A program made the translations under genes and the position numbers. Shown here piece after piece: positions 56,488-64,000 of a stretch of 64,000 nucleotides of DNA; within the stretch, counting starts at the first letter, position 1; every line of letters starts with the position of its first letter. The notes under the pieces are model-generated. The model did no database searches and was not told where the DNA came from. It saw only the letters and a list, made by a program, of their open reading frames with translations. This DNA comes from Pseudonocardia benzenivorans CB1190 (GTDB lineage: Bacteria; Actinomycetota; Actinomycetes; Mycobacteriales; Pseudonocardiaceae), in contig NC_015312.1 in assembly GCF_000196675.2 (NCBI RefSeq), positions 5,286,501-5,350,500 on the forward strand. Reading direction: 5' to 3'.

Positions 56488-58527
56488 TAGCTCCGGCAGG
56501 ACCTGCTCGCGTCCGACCAGCGGGAACATCGGGTCGCCGACGGCGTCGAGCCGGTCGAGCGCGGTCCCGACCGTCCAGCGGTCGGGCCGCAGCTCGGGGT
56601 CGTCGAGCTCGTCCCAGCTCAACGTCATCGACACCGGGGCGCCGGCCGCGGGCCGGGCGCTGAACGGCGCGACGAGCGTCTTGTTGATGACGTTCTGCGT
56701 GTAGTCCAGGCGCATCCGCCCCGCCCGGCGGTCGGTGTGCCACTCCCAGGAGATCAGCTCGGGGACCATGCGCCCCACGGCCCGCGACACCTTCTCGACC
56801 CACCCGCGGGTGTCGGCGAACGTCGGACCGGGCGTCACCGGGACCCAGATCTGGACCCCCCGCTTGCCGGTGACCTTGGGCGCCGCGGCGACGCCCAGGT
56901 GGTCGAGCGCGGCGCGGTAGAGCCTCGCGACGGCGAGCACCTCGTCGAACGCCGTGCGCGGACCCGGGTCGATGTCGATCAACGCCCAGGTGGGCCGGTG
57001 GACGTCGGGCAGCCGCGAGGTCCAGGGGTGCAGCTCGACCGCGGCGAGGTTGGCCAGCCACACGAGCGTCGCGGTGCTGTCGACGACGACGTAGTCCTGC
57101 ACGTCGCCGGGTTCGGCGTCGGGGTAGCGCCAGCGCGTCACCCAGTCCGGCGCGTGGACCGGGATCTCCTTCTGCCAGAAGCCCTCCCGCGCCACGCCGT
57201 CGGGGAAGCGCTGCATGTTCACCGGCCGCCCCTGCAGGTACGGCAGCAGGTACGGCGCGACGCGCGCGTGGTAGCGCACGAAGTCCCGCTTCGTGACGGG
57301 CGGCCCGCCGTCGCGGCCGGGGAACAGCACCTTGTCGAGGTTCGTCAGCGCGACCTCCTCGCCCGCGACGTGCCAGGTGCCCTTGCGGCGCAGGGCGTCG
57401 AGGGCGGCGAGCTCGTCGCCGGTGGCGGCCCGGACCCGCTCGGCCGGCGCCTCCGCTCTCGCCGACGCTGCTTCCGCTGGCTCCGACGCTGCGGGCGCCC
57501 GCGCGGGCTCGGGGGCCGGCGCGCGCACGCCGTAGGACGCCAGCGGTGCCCGCGCGAACGCGCCGTCGATACGCACCTCGTGCGGGTCGCGGTCGGGACG
57601 CAGCCCCCGCCACACCGAGTGCCGCAGCCGGGCGTCGTGGGTGAGCGTGCGGTACTCGACCTCCCCGACCAGCCGCGGCTGCACCCACCGCACACCACGG
57701 GCGTGTTCGCGCGGCACGCCGGAGGCGAAGGGATCCTCGTCGCTGCGCAGCTGTTCGAGCTTCTCCCGCAGCGACCGCAGCGCGGCCTCGCTGAACCCGC
57801 TGCCCACGTTGCCCAGGTAGTGGAGCCGGCCCTCGTCGTCGTAGGCGCCGAGCAGCAACGAGCCGAGCGCGCCGCGGCGGCCCTGCCCTGGCGTCCAGCC
57901 GCCGAGGACGACCTCCCGCGTGGTGAACAGCGCCGTCTTCACCCACGATGCCGCCCGCCGCCCGGGCTCGTAGCGCGACGTCCGCCTCTTGGCGACGATC
58001 CCCTCCAGGCCGTGCTCGCGCGCGACGTCGAGCATCTGCGCGGGCGGCACCTCGGTCGTCGACGGCGGCACCGCGAAGCGGGCCCAGCCGTCGACACCGA
58101 GGCCGGCGAGTGCCGCGCGCCGGTCGTCGTAGGTCTCGCGCAGCAGCGAGCGCTGACCGACGCGCAGCACGTCGAACGCGTAGAAGCGCACCGGGACCTC
58201 GGCGAGCAGCGGCCCGGACGGGTGCCGGACGTGCATGCGGTTCTGCAGCAGCCCGAAGTCGGGACGGCCCGCCTCGTCGAGCGCGACGATCTCGCCGTCG
58301 AGCACCAGGGGCTGCCCGGTGTCGACGCCGGCCAGCAGATCGGGGTAGCCCAGCGTGACGTCGTTGCCGTTGCGGCTGGTCAGGTGCACCTCGCCCGCGT
58401 CGTCGACGTCGAGCAGGGCGCGCACGCCGTCCCACTTGAACTCCACCGCCCACCCGGGACCGGACGGCGGGCGGCCGGGGGTGGCCAGCATCGGCCGCAG
58501 GGCGGCGTCGGGCCGGCGGGCGGGCAT
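56476..58527 (-). CDS. ligD: LigD-type ATP-dependent DNA ligase with polymerase/primase domain
   Basis: The protein joins a ligase domain to a polymerase domain. The AMP-binding lysine is K31 in EFKWDGVRA. Later ligase motifs include DGEIVALDEAGRPDF, EGIVAKRRTSRYEPG and WVKTALFTTREVVLGGW. The polymerase (PolDom) starts near residue 405 at LTNLDKVLFPGRDG and contains ALIDIDPGP for metal binding and VTGKRGVQIWVPV. The phosphoesterase module found in mycobacterial and Pseudomonas LigD is absent. It acts in Ku-dependent end joining; no ku gene lies in the window. ATG yields a standard N-terminus. Confidence 0.93.
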   Translation of the reverse strand: MPARRPDAALRPMLATPGRPPSGPGWAVEFKWDGVRALLDVDDAGEVHLTSRNGNDVTLGYPDLLAGVDTGQPLVLDGEIVALDEAGRPDFGLLQNRMHVRHPSGPLLAEVPVRFYAFDVLRVGQRSLLRETYDDRRAALAGLGVDGWARFAVPPSTTEVPPAQMLDVAREHGLEGIVAKRRTSRYEPGRRAASWVKTALFTTREVVLGGWTPGQGRRGALGSLLLGAYDDEGRLHYLGNVGSGFSEAALRSLREKLEQLRSDEDPFASGVPREHARGVRWVQPRLVGEVEYRTLTHDARLRHSVWRGLRPDRDPHEVRIDGAFARAPLASYGVRAPAPEPARAPAASEPAEAASARAEAPAERVRAATGDELAALDALRRKGTWHVAGEEVALTNLDKVLFPGRDGGPPVTKRDFVRYHARVAPYLLPYLQGRPVNMQRFPDGVAREGFWQKEIPVHAPDWVTRWRYPDAEPGDVQDYVVVDSTATLVWLANLAAVELHPWTSRLPDVHRPTWALIDIDPGPRTAFDEVLAVARLYRAALDHLGVAAAPKVTGKRGVQIWVPVTPGPTFADTRGWVEKVSRAVGRMVPELISWEWHTDRRAGRMRLDYTQNVINKTLVAPFSARPAAGAPVSMTLSWDELDDPELRPDRWTVGTALDRLDAVGDPMFPLVGREQVLPELGGV

Positions 58528-58577
58528 GGGCCCAGCCTGCCCTGCCCTGCCGCGTCGCGCGTCACCCGGCGGGGTCG

Positions 58578-59018
58578 TCAGCGCATCGGCACGAGCACCG
58601 CGAGGAGCACGAGGAACGCGACGAGCGCGGCCGTCGACCGTACGACGTCGATGCGTTGCCAGCGCCGCACGAGCGCGCGCCAGTCGGCGGGCGGGTCGGC
58701 GGCGTCCCAGCCGTCGACCCGGATGTTGATAGGTACCGTGCCGAACGCGGAGACCAGGACGAACACCGCGAGCACGCCGACACCCAGCCACGGGAGGACA
58801 CCGCCCGCGAGCACGGCCGCGACCACCGCCAGGACGACCGTCGGCACCATCACCGCCGGGACGAGCACCCGCAGCCGGCGGACGAGGGACTGCCGGGCGA
58901 GCAGGTGGGAATGGTCGGGCAGCGCCGTGAGCGCCGGAGCGATCCCCCACCGGACGAGCAGTTCGCCGCCGGCGAGCACCCCGGCGAACGCCGCCGCGAC
59001 AGCGGGCAGCACGGTCAT
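58578..59018 (-). CDS. DUF1772 (anthrone oxygenase-like) membrane protein
   Basis: The 146-residue protein has four hydrophobic helices: AAAFAGVLAGGELLVRWG, VPAVMVPTVVLAVVAAVLAGG, LGVGVLAVFVLVSAFGTVPINIRV and a C-terminal LVAFLVLLAVLVPM. The DWRALVRRWQRIDVVRS segment before the last helix is typical of DUF1772. Some relatives modify polyketides, most are uncharacterised. Its ATG lies two bases from the stop of the RsbW-like gene, so the pair is likely one operon. Confidence 0.82.
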   Translation of the reverse strand: MTVLPAVAAAFAGVLAGGELLVRWGIAPALTALPDHSHLLARQSLVRRLRVLVPAVMVPTVVLAVVAAVLAGGVLPWLGVGVLAVFVLVSAFGTVPINIRVDGWDAADPPADWRALVRRWQRIDVVRSTAALVAFLVLLAVLVPMR

Positions 59019-59020
59019 GG

Positions 59021-59407
59021 TCAGCGGCGGACGTCGGCCCAGACGGTCTTCCCCTCGTCGCGGGTCTCGATGCCCCACCGCACGCTGAGCCCGCGCACCA
59101 TCGGCAGGCCCAGCCGGGGCCGGCCGTCGGTCACCGTCTCCGGGCCGCCCTGGACCGACCATGCGCCGTCGCTGACCGCGACGCGCACGACCTCGCGGCC
59201 CACCTCGTCGCGCCGCGGTTCGACCGACACCGCGAACGGGGTCCTCGCGTGGGTCACGGCGTTGACGGCCAGCTCGTCGGCGACGATGACCACGGCCGCG
59301 CCGACCTCGCCGTCCGGAGCGATATCCATGTCGCGCAGCGCTTCCCGCACCTGCTCGCGCACGTCGGCGAGCTCGTCGGGCCGCGGCTGGTGGATCGTCA
59401 CGAGCAC
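59021..59407 (-). CDS. RsbW-like ATP-binding protein (anti-sigma factor kinase family)
   Basis: A GHKL ATPase fold of 128 residues: VVIVADELAVNAVTHARTPFAV (N box), VRVAVSDGAWSVQ (G1-like) and RPRLGLPMVRGLSVRWGIETRDEGKTVWA (G2 and end). These are characteristics of RsbW/SpoIIAB-like serine kinases in actinobacteria. The second glycine box is degenerate. Partners would be anti-anti-sigma or sigma factors, none of which is next to it, but the SulP gene nearby has a STAS domain. GTG is the start. Confidence 0.86.
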   Translation of the reverse strand: MLVTIHQPRPDELADVREQVREALRDMDIAPDGEVGAAVVIVADELAVNAVTHARTPFAVSVEPRRDEVGREVVRVAVSDGAWSVQGGPETVTDGRPRLGLPMVRGLSVRWGIETRDEGKTVWADVRR

Positions 59408-59495
59408 GTCGCCTCCCGGGGCCCGTCGCCGGTCCCGGCGACGTCGGCCGCTGGAAGCCTAACGGGCGCAGCCGTTCGCGCCAGTCCCGACTCGG

Positions 59496-59690
59496 TCAGC
59501 CACCGGTGATCGCGCCGGACTTCACCAGTTCGGCGAGCTCGGCGCGCCACGTCCCGTGCTCGTCGACGTGGCGCAGGCCCATGTCCCCGATGCAGTCGGC
59601 GCAGCAGCCGTGCACGTTGAGCAACGCGTCCTTGGAGCAGCGCCGACACGGGCGCGGTTCGGCGATCGTCTCGTCGGCCACGGCCGGCAT
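59496..59690 (-). CDS. Small zinc-ribbon-like protein
   Basis: The 64-residue protein carries CRRCSKDALLNVHGCCADC, two CxxC knuckles with a spacing suited to one zinc ion. The rest is DMGLRHVDEHGTWRAELAELVKSGAITGG, a helical tail. ATG at MPAVADE was selected over an earlier one. No family was recognised. It sits between the RsbW-like and SulP genes on the same strand. Confidence 0.65.
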   Translation of the reverse strand: MPAVADETIAEPRPCRRCSKDALLNVHGCCADCIGDMGLRHVDEHGTWRAELAELVKSGAITGG

Positions 59691-59736
59691 CGTCGCACAC
59701 CGCGGTGGCACGACCCGGGGAACCTCGCCGGCACGC

Positions 59737-61422
59737 TCATGACGTGCTCCGCCCGAACTCCTCGAGCGCCTCGCCGGAGGTGTCGAAACAGGCGTCCTCG
59801 CCGATCCGGGCGGTGATGCCGTAGTGGTCGAGCTGCGCGCGCACGGGGTCGAGCAGGTTGGAGACGACGAACCGCACCCCCGCCGCCTCGAGCCGGTCCA
59901 GCACGACGTTCAGCACCGCGCCCGCGGTGTAGTCGACGTCGCCGATCGCCGCCGCGTCCAGGCAGTACCAGCGCACGGGCGGCCCGGTGCCGAGGAGCAG
60001 GGCCACGTCGTCGGCGAACCGGGCCGCGTTGGCGAAGTACAGACCGCTGCCGAACCGGTGCACGACGAGCCCCTCGACGGTCCGCGCCCCGGCCGTCACG
60101 GGCAGCGACCGCCAGTGCCCCTGGGCCGACTTCGTCAGCACGCTGCTGCGCGGCGCGTAGCTGTGCCGCAGGTGGTCGGCGATCGAGGCGATCACCGCGA
60201 CGACGATGCCCGTCTCCACGCCGACCACCACGACGGCGACCGTCGTCAGCGCCGCGACGGCGAACTCCAGCCTGCGGACCTGCCAGATCCGGCGCATCCC
60301 GGCGACGTCGACCAGTTCGACGCCGATCAGCAGCACCACCGCGGCCAGCGCGGCGAGCGGCAACAGCGACAGGTACGGCGCGAGCACCAGTACCGCGACG
60401 ACGCTCGCCCCGGCGGCCGCGAGGTGCGCGAGCTGGCTGCGACCGCCCGCGGAGTCGATCATCTGCGTCTTCGTCGGGCTGCCGTTGACGACGAACGCGC
60501 CCGTCGCCGCCGCCGCGAGGTTGGCACCGGCCAGACCGACGACGTCGCGGTCGGTGTCGGCCACGTCGCCGTGGCGGGCGGCGTAGGCGCGGGAGGTCGC
60601 CGCACTCTGCGCCAGGATGACGACGAGCATCGACAGCGCGAGGGGCAGCACGGCCCGCAGGTCGTCGATGCCGAGCGCGGGCAACGCGAACCCGGGCAGC
60701 CCGGCCGGGACGTCGCCGAGCACCGTCAGCCCGCGGGCGTCGAGGCCCGCCGCCGCGGTCACGACGATCGCCGCGACGACGGCGACCAGCGTGCCGGGGA
60801 TGCGTCGCGAGATCCGGCGCGCCACCAGCACGACGACGATCACCCCTGCCGCGGTGGCGACCGCGATCGGGACCACGTCCGGGAGGTTCACGGCGACGGC
60901 CCACACCTTCTCCGGCGTCGAACCGCCCGTCGGCGGCAGCCCCAGCGCCTCGGGCAGCTGCCCGACCGCGACCTGGATGCCGACCCCGGTGAGGAACCCG
61001 ACGAGCACGGTGCGCGACAGGAAGTTGGCCAGCACCCCGAGCCGCACCACCCGCGCGACGACGAGCAGCACCGCGACGACCAGCGCCGTCGTCCCGGCGA
61101 GCCGGACGTACTCCGGGGTGGCGGCGGGGACGCCGAGCACCGCGAGACCCGCGGCGAGCATGGCAGCGGTCGCGGAGTCGGCACCGACGACCAGCTGCCG
61201 CGAGGCCCCGAGCAGCGCGAACACGACCATCGGCAGCAGCATCGTGTACAGCCCGGTCTCGACGGGCATGCCCGCGATCCGCGCGTACCCCAGCACCTCG
61301 GGGATCGCGAGCGCGGCGAGGGTGAGCCCGGCGACGACGTCGGGGACGATGCCGCCGCGGCGCAACGAGACCGCGGGCGCGAGCCATCCCGGTCGCCGAC
61401 GCGTCCGCGATGCTTCGGTCAT
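59737..61422 (-). CDS. SulP family anion transporter with STAS domain
   Basis: The 561-residue transporter has the SulP N-terminal signature LAALAIPEVLGYARIAGMPVETGLYTMLLPMVVFALLGASRQLVVGADSAT and multiple helices through residue 400. The cytoplasmic STAS domain follows (VEGLVVHRFGSGLYFANAARFADDVALLL, YCLDAAAIGDVDYTAGAVLNVVLDRL). SulP proteins carry sulfate, bicarbonate or dicarboxylates. No riboswitch or leader peptide was found upstream, so it is not clearly part of the sulfur regulon at the left of the window. Confidence 0.93.
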   Translation of the reverse strand: MTEASRTRRRPGWLAPAVSLRRGGIVPDVVAGLTLAALAIPEVLGYARIAGMPVETGLYTMLLPMVVFALLGASRQLVVGADSATAAMLAAGLAVLGVPAATPEYVRLAGTTALVVAVLLVVARVVRLGVLANFLSRTVLVGFLTGVGIQVAVGQLPEALGLPPTGGSTPEKVWAVAVNLPDVVPIAVATAAGVIVVVLVARRISRRIPGTLVAVVAAIVVTAAAGLDARGLTVLGDVPAGLPGFALPALGIDDLRAVLPLALSMLVVILAQSAATSRAYAARHGDVADTDRDVVGLAGANLAAAATGAFVVNGSPTKTQMIDSAGGRSQLAHLAAAGASVVAVLVLAPYLSLLPLAALAAVVLLIGVELVDVAGMRRIWQVRRLEFAVAALTTVAVVVVGVETGIVVAVIASIADHLRHSYAPRSSVLTKSAQGHWRSLPVTAGARTVEGLVVHRFGSGLYFANAARFADDVALLLGTGPPVRWYCLDAAAIGDVDYTAGAVLNVVLDRLEAAGVRFVVSNLLDPVRAQLDHYGITARIGEDACFDTSGEALEEFGRSTS

Positions 61423-61624
61423 CGGCGTTCCTCCCCCGCAGCCCGGCGTCGATCAACACGGCGCAGGGTGGGGAGCCTGACGGACGTCCGCCGTCCCCCG
61501 CAACGACCGGCACGGGCGCGCTCGGGGCCGGGACGCCGGGCCTGCTCGTGCGCGAGCCGGAGGGAGTGGTCGCGCACCCGGGTCGCGTCGCCGGCAAGTG
61601 CTCGCGGACGGCGTCCTCCGGTCC

Positions 61625-62569
61625 TCAGGGGCGAACGCGGATGACCGTCTTGCCCTTGGCCGGCGCCGTCGTGGTGAAGGCGGCGACGGCGTCGTCGAGC
61701 GTCGCGACGGTGCCGATGTTGGTGCGCAGTCGTCCGTCCCGGACCCGCTGGGCGATCTCACCCAGTTGCGCGCGATCGGAGACGACGACGAAGTCGACCG
61801 CCAGGCCGTCGGCGGGGCGGGCCTCGGGAGGGCCGGTGACGGTCACCAGCGTTCCGCCGGCCCGGACCAGGGCGGCCGACCGCTTCTGGACGTCGCCGCC
61901 GATGACGTCGAACACCAGATCGACCCGGCCGACGTCCTCGAGGGTGTCGCGGTCGAGGTCGACGAACTCCTGCGCGCCGAAGTCGAGCGCGGCCCGGCGG
62001 CCGGTCGCGCGCCCGGTGCCGATGACGTGGGCGCCGGCCTCGCGCGCGAGCTGGGTCGCCATGGAACCGACCGCGCCGGCCGCGCCGTGCACGAGGACAC
62101 TCTGCCCGGCCCGGAGACGGCCGTGGTCGAACAGGCCCTGCCACGCGGTCAGCCCCGTCATCGCGACGCCCGCTCCCGCGACGAGGTCGACGTCGCCAGG
62201 CAGCGGCGCGAGGTTGCGCGCCTCGACGACCGTGTACTCCGCGAGCGTGCCGTCGCGCGTCCAGTCGGTGAGGCCGAACACCCGTTGGCCCACCGACAGT
62301 CCGGACGTCCCGTAGCTGAGGGCGGTGACCACCCCGGCCAGCTCGTGGCCGGGGACCGACGGCGTCCGGTCCCGGCCGAGACGATCGATCCAGGTCGACG
62401 GCCACTCCAGCTCGTCGCCGGTGTATCCCGACGCATGGACCGCGACGACGACGTCGCCGTAGTTGGCCCCCTCGAGGCCGGCGAGCCTCGCCGCGTCCGG
62501 GTCGGGGCGCTCCGCCAGTCTCATCCCGGCCGTCCCGGCGGCCCGGTCGGTCACCACGATCGCCTTCAC
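61625..62569 (-). CDS. NADPH:quinone oxidoreductase-like protein (zinc-free MDR), copy 1
   Basis: This zinc-free medium-chain reductase contains VKAIVVTDRAAGTAGM, GRDRTPSVPGHELAGVV, VGQRVFGLTDWTRDGTLAEYTVVEARNLAPLP and the cofactor loop VLVHGAAGAVGSMATQLAREAGA. It reduces quinones or enals with NADPH. The start GTG was chosen because gagcgagg lies eight bases before it; another GTG three codons earlier is possible. It is the downstream member of a tandem pair with very similar sequence. Length is 314 residues. Confidence 0.9.
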   Translation of the reverse strand: MKAIVVTDRAAGTAGMRLAERPDPDAARLAGLEGANYGDVVVAVHASGYTGDELEWPSTWIDRLGRDRTPSVPGHELAGVVTALSYGTSGLSVGQRVFGLTDWTRDGTLAEYTVVEARNLAPLPGDVDLVAGAGVAMTGLTAWQGLFDHGRLRAGQSVLVHGAAGAVGSMATQLAREAGAHVIGTGRATGRRAALDFGAQEFVDLDRDTLEDVGRVDLVFDVIGGDVQKRSAALVRAGGTLVTVTGPPEARPADGLAVDFVVVSDRAQLGEIAQRVRDGRLRTNIGTVATLDDAVAAFTTTAPAKGKTVIRVRP

Positions 62570-62624
62570 CGCGAACACCTCGCTCCATCGATCCTCGGGC
62601 CGGCGACGGCTGCGCCCGGCGTCC

Positions 62625-63542
62625 TCACGGGCGAACGCGGATGATCGTCTTTCCGGTGGGCCGCTCCGTCGGGTTGAAGGCGGCGACGGCGTCGTCGAGG
62701 GTCGCGACGGTGCCGATGTTCGTCCGGAGCCGTCCGTCACGCACCCGCCGGACGATCTCGCTCAGCTGGGCGCGATCGGCTTCGACGACGAAGTCGATCG
62801 CCAGCCCGTCGGCGGGGCGTGCCTCGGGCGGGCCGGCGATGGTCACCAGCGTCCCGCCGGCCTGCACCAGGGCGGCCGACCGCTTCTGGACGTCGCCGCC
62901 GATGACGTCGAAGACCAGGTCGACCCGGCCGACGTCCTCGAGGGTGTCGCGGTCGAGGTCGACGAACTCCTGCGCGCCGAGGTCGAGCGCGGCCTGACGG
63001 TCGCGGGCACGTCCGGTGGCGACGACGTAGGCGCCCGCCTCCCCCGCGAGCTGCGTCACCATCGAACCGACTCCGCCTGCCGCGCCGTGCACGAGGACGC
63101 TCTGCCCGGGCTGGAGGCGGCCGTGGTCGAACAGCCCCTGCCATGCGGTGAGCCCCGAGATGGGCAGGCTCGCGCCGACCGTGAAGTCCACGTCGCCCGG
63201 CAGCGGCGCGAGGTTGCGCGCCTCGACCGCGGTGTACTCGGCGAGGGTGCCGTCGCGGGTCCAGTCGGTGAGGCCGAACACCCGCTGGCCCACCGACAGT
63301 CCCCTCGTGCCGTACCCGAGGGCGCTGACCACGCCGGCCAGCTCGTGCCCGGGAATCGACGGGGTCCGGTCGCGGCCGAGGCGGTCGGTCCAGTTCGACG
63401 GCCACGTGAGCTCGCCCGGGGTGAATCCCGAGGCGTGCACCTCGACGAGCACGTCGTTCCCCGCCGGCGCCGGCGCGTCGCGCTCCACCAGCGTCATCCC
63501 GGCCGTACCCGCGGCCTGGTCCGTCACGACGATCGCCTTCAT
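62625..63542 (-). CDS. NADPH:quinone oxidoreductase-like protein (zinc-free MDR), copy 2
   Basis: It is a close paralogue of the gene just downstream. Long stretches are identical, for example VGQRVFGLTDWTRDGTLAEYT, QEFVDLDRDTLEDVGRVDL and FDVIGGDVQKRSAALV. The nucleotide loop is VLVHGAAGGVGSMVTQLAGEAGA. ATG (MKAIVVTDQ) follows gagaggtggcccg. An inverted repeat lies about 50 bases upstream. The two copies lie in direct orientation with 55 bases between them, which points to a local duplication. Length is 305 residues. Confidence 0.91.
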   Translation of the reverse strand: MKAIVVTDQAAGTAGMTLVERDAPAPAGNDVLVEVHASGFTPGELTWPSNWTDRLGRDRTPSIPGHELAGVVSALGYGTRGLSVGQRVFGLTDWTRDGTLAEYTAVEARNLAPLPGDVDFTVGASLPISGLTAWQGLFDHGRLQPGQSVLVHGAAGGVGSMVTQLAGEAGAYVVATGRARDRQAALDLGAQEFVDLDRDTLEDVGRVDLVFDVIGGDVQKRSAALVQAGGTLVTIAGPPEARPADGLAIDFVVEADRAQLSEIVRRVRDGRLRTNIGTVATLDDAVAAFNPTERPTGKTIIRVRP

Positions 63543-63592
63543 CGGGCCACCTCTCTCAGTCCGTCTGCCCTGCCGCACACCACGAAGATTTG

Positions 63593-63608
63593 TGGACGAT
63601 ACCGTCCA
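63593..63608. promoter_or_regulatory. TetR-like operator upstream of quinone reductase pair
   Basis: tggacgataccgtcca has perfect six-base arms around a four-base centre. It lies 50 bases upstream of the first quinone reductase start. The size is right for a TetR dimer, but no such gene is in the remaining window. Confidence 0.55.
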
Positions 63609-63752
63609 TAACAATTCGAGTCACGGCCCCCTGGTCGAGCCCGACACACCAGGCCCGATCAGCGCGGACGGGTGCCACCTCGGGGATCACCCGGGACGGA
63701 AGGTCCGCCACATCCGCGCTGTGATGGGTCGGACAGCTACTGAACAGTGGAC

Positions 63753-63781
63753 TTGACAGTTCACTTTTGCGTGACAATATT
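63753..63781 (+). promoter_or_regulatory. Strong sigma-70-like promoter with inverted repeat
   Basis: ttgaca is followed after 17 bases by aatatt, among the best promoter matches in the window. The arms tgaac at 63741 and gttca ending at 63763 flank the -35 box and could be a repressor site. It would drive the partial gene to the right, leaving an 80-base 5' leader. Confidence 0.6.
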
Positions 63782-63868
63782 CGGCGCCAGAGCCGCTGTC
63801 CGGCCCGTTGCCGGACGCCGAGGTCTGCCCTCGGAGCGGCGCGCCGACGACGGGAAGCGAACCTCCAG

Positions 63869-64000
63869 ATGGCCCTGACAAGGGGATTCAGCGGACGGAG
63901 CCGGGGTCCGCAGGACACCCGGCTGCCTCCGGGCCAGTACGACGCCGGCGCGGCCTGGCCCGTGCTGCACGTCGAGTCGACCCCCAGCATCGACACCGCG
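63869..64000 (+). CDS. Sulfite oxidase family molybdopterin oxidoreductase, 5' end only
   Basis: The first 44 residues are visible: MALTRGFSGRSR, then DTRLPPGQYDAG and WPVLHVESTPSIDTA. The RLPPGQYD...WPVL pattern is the usual start of actinobacterial YedY/sulfite-oxidase-like proteins, which hold a molybdenum cofactor. The rest of the gene lies beyond the window. There is no signal peptide in this portion. The assignment rests on the short N-terminus only. Confidence 0.6.
   Translation, partial: MALTRGFSGRSRGPQDTRLPPGQYDAGAAWPVLHVESTPSIDTA

Larger units (their letters stand above)
63543..63868. other. Divergent intergenic region
   Basis: Between the quinone reductase and sulfite-oxidase-type genes the only recognisable items are the TetR-like operator, and a strong promoter at its right part. 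The middle and the last 85 bases show no coding frame with family character. Confidence 0.5.

Overview
The window is very GC-rich, with G or C at almost every third codon position, frequent GTG starts, ATGA/GTGA stop-start overlaps, and many MarR, TetR, HxlR and Rrf2 regulators. This points to an actinomycete. A Pseudonocardia-like chromosome is my best guess from gene content and repeat style, but nothing here proves the genus. No rRNA, tRNA, CRISPR array, phage or complete insertion sequence was seen.

Left part (1-13.8 kb): a 3'-truncated thiolase gene is followed by a sulfur-acquisition island. Two SAM-I (S-box) riboswitches face inward at about 1.2 kb (+) and 13.7 kb (-). Each is followed at once by a short ORF whose Shine-Dalgarno overlaps the aptamer P1 stem and whose peptide resembles the (R/L)H(L/V)DL-type leader peptides of actinobacterial sulfur genes. 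The + arm carries a sarcosine-oxidase-like flavoprotein, two luciferase-like monooxygenases, a complete polar-amino-acid ABC importer and a GNAT acetyltransferase. This is the gene set used by Bacillus to salvage S-substituted cysteines. The - arm carries a fused peptide/nickel-type ABC ATPase, a luciferase-like oxidase, the remnant of a second monooxygenase and a DUF1684 protein. Its permeases and binding protein are missing and several genes look frameshifted, so this arm seems to be decaying.

Centre-left (13.8-31 kb): OhrR with a divergent esterase; a CoA-transferase/FAH/enoyl-CoA hydratase operon divergent from a TetR; a DHA2 exporter with three C-terminal beta-sandwich repeats divergent from an HxlR; a VOC-ArsR-AHSA1 operon; a hydroxypyruvate-isomerase-like gene; and a large FAD/FeS D-2-hydroxyacid dehydrogenase. 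Gene fossils are frequent: a 12-codon Rossmann stub, a TetR C-terminus, a collapsed two-component system, a VOC tail and a doubly frameshifted ornithine-cyclodeaminase homologue.

Centre-right (31-47 kb): an unusual Asp/His/Ser/Cys-rich 87-residue protein with no Leu, Ile, Ala, Pro or Gln; a secreted lipase and an esterase; a PucR-type regulator; a self-regulated RHH-DUF4097-DrrAB-like operon behind three phased palindromes; a run of catabolic genes (CoA-transferase, intradiol dioxygenase, methyltransferase); a 2-oxoacid dehydrogenase operon (E1 alpha, E1 beta, free lipoyl protein, VOC protein); and an Rrf2/NmrA pair.

Right part (47-64 kb): MarR and a CBS-domain ClC channel; enoyl-CoA hydratase; a HTH-TOBE protein; amidohydrolase, cysteine hydrolase, alcohol dehydrogenase and aldo-keto reductase; an ACT-domain gene behind an Ile-rich attenuator-type leader; LigD without a phosphoesterase domain; RsbW-like kinase; SulP transporter; twin quinone oxidoreductases; and the start of a sulfite-oxidase-family gene.

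Several palindromic repeat families lie between these modules, and one copy has been absorbed into a coding sequence.
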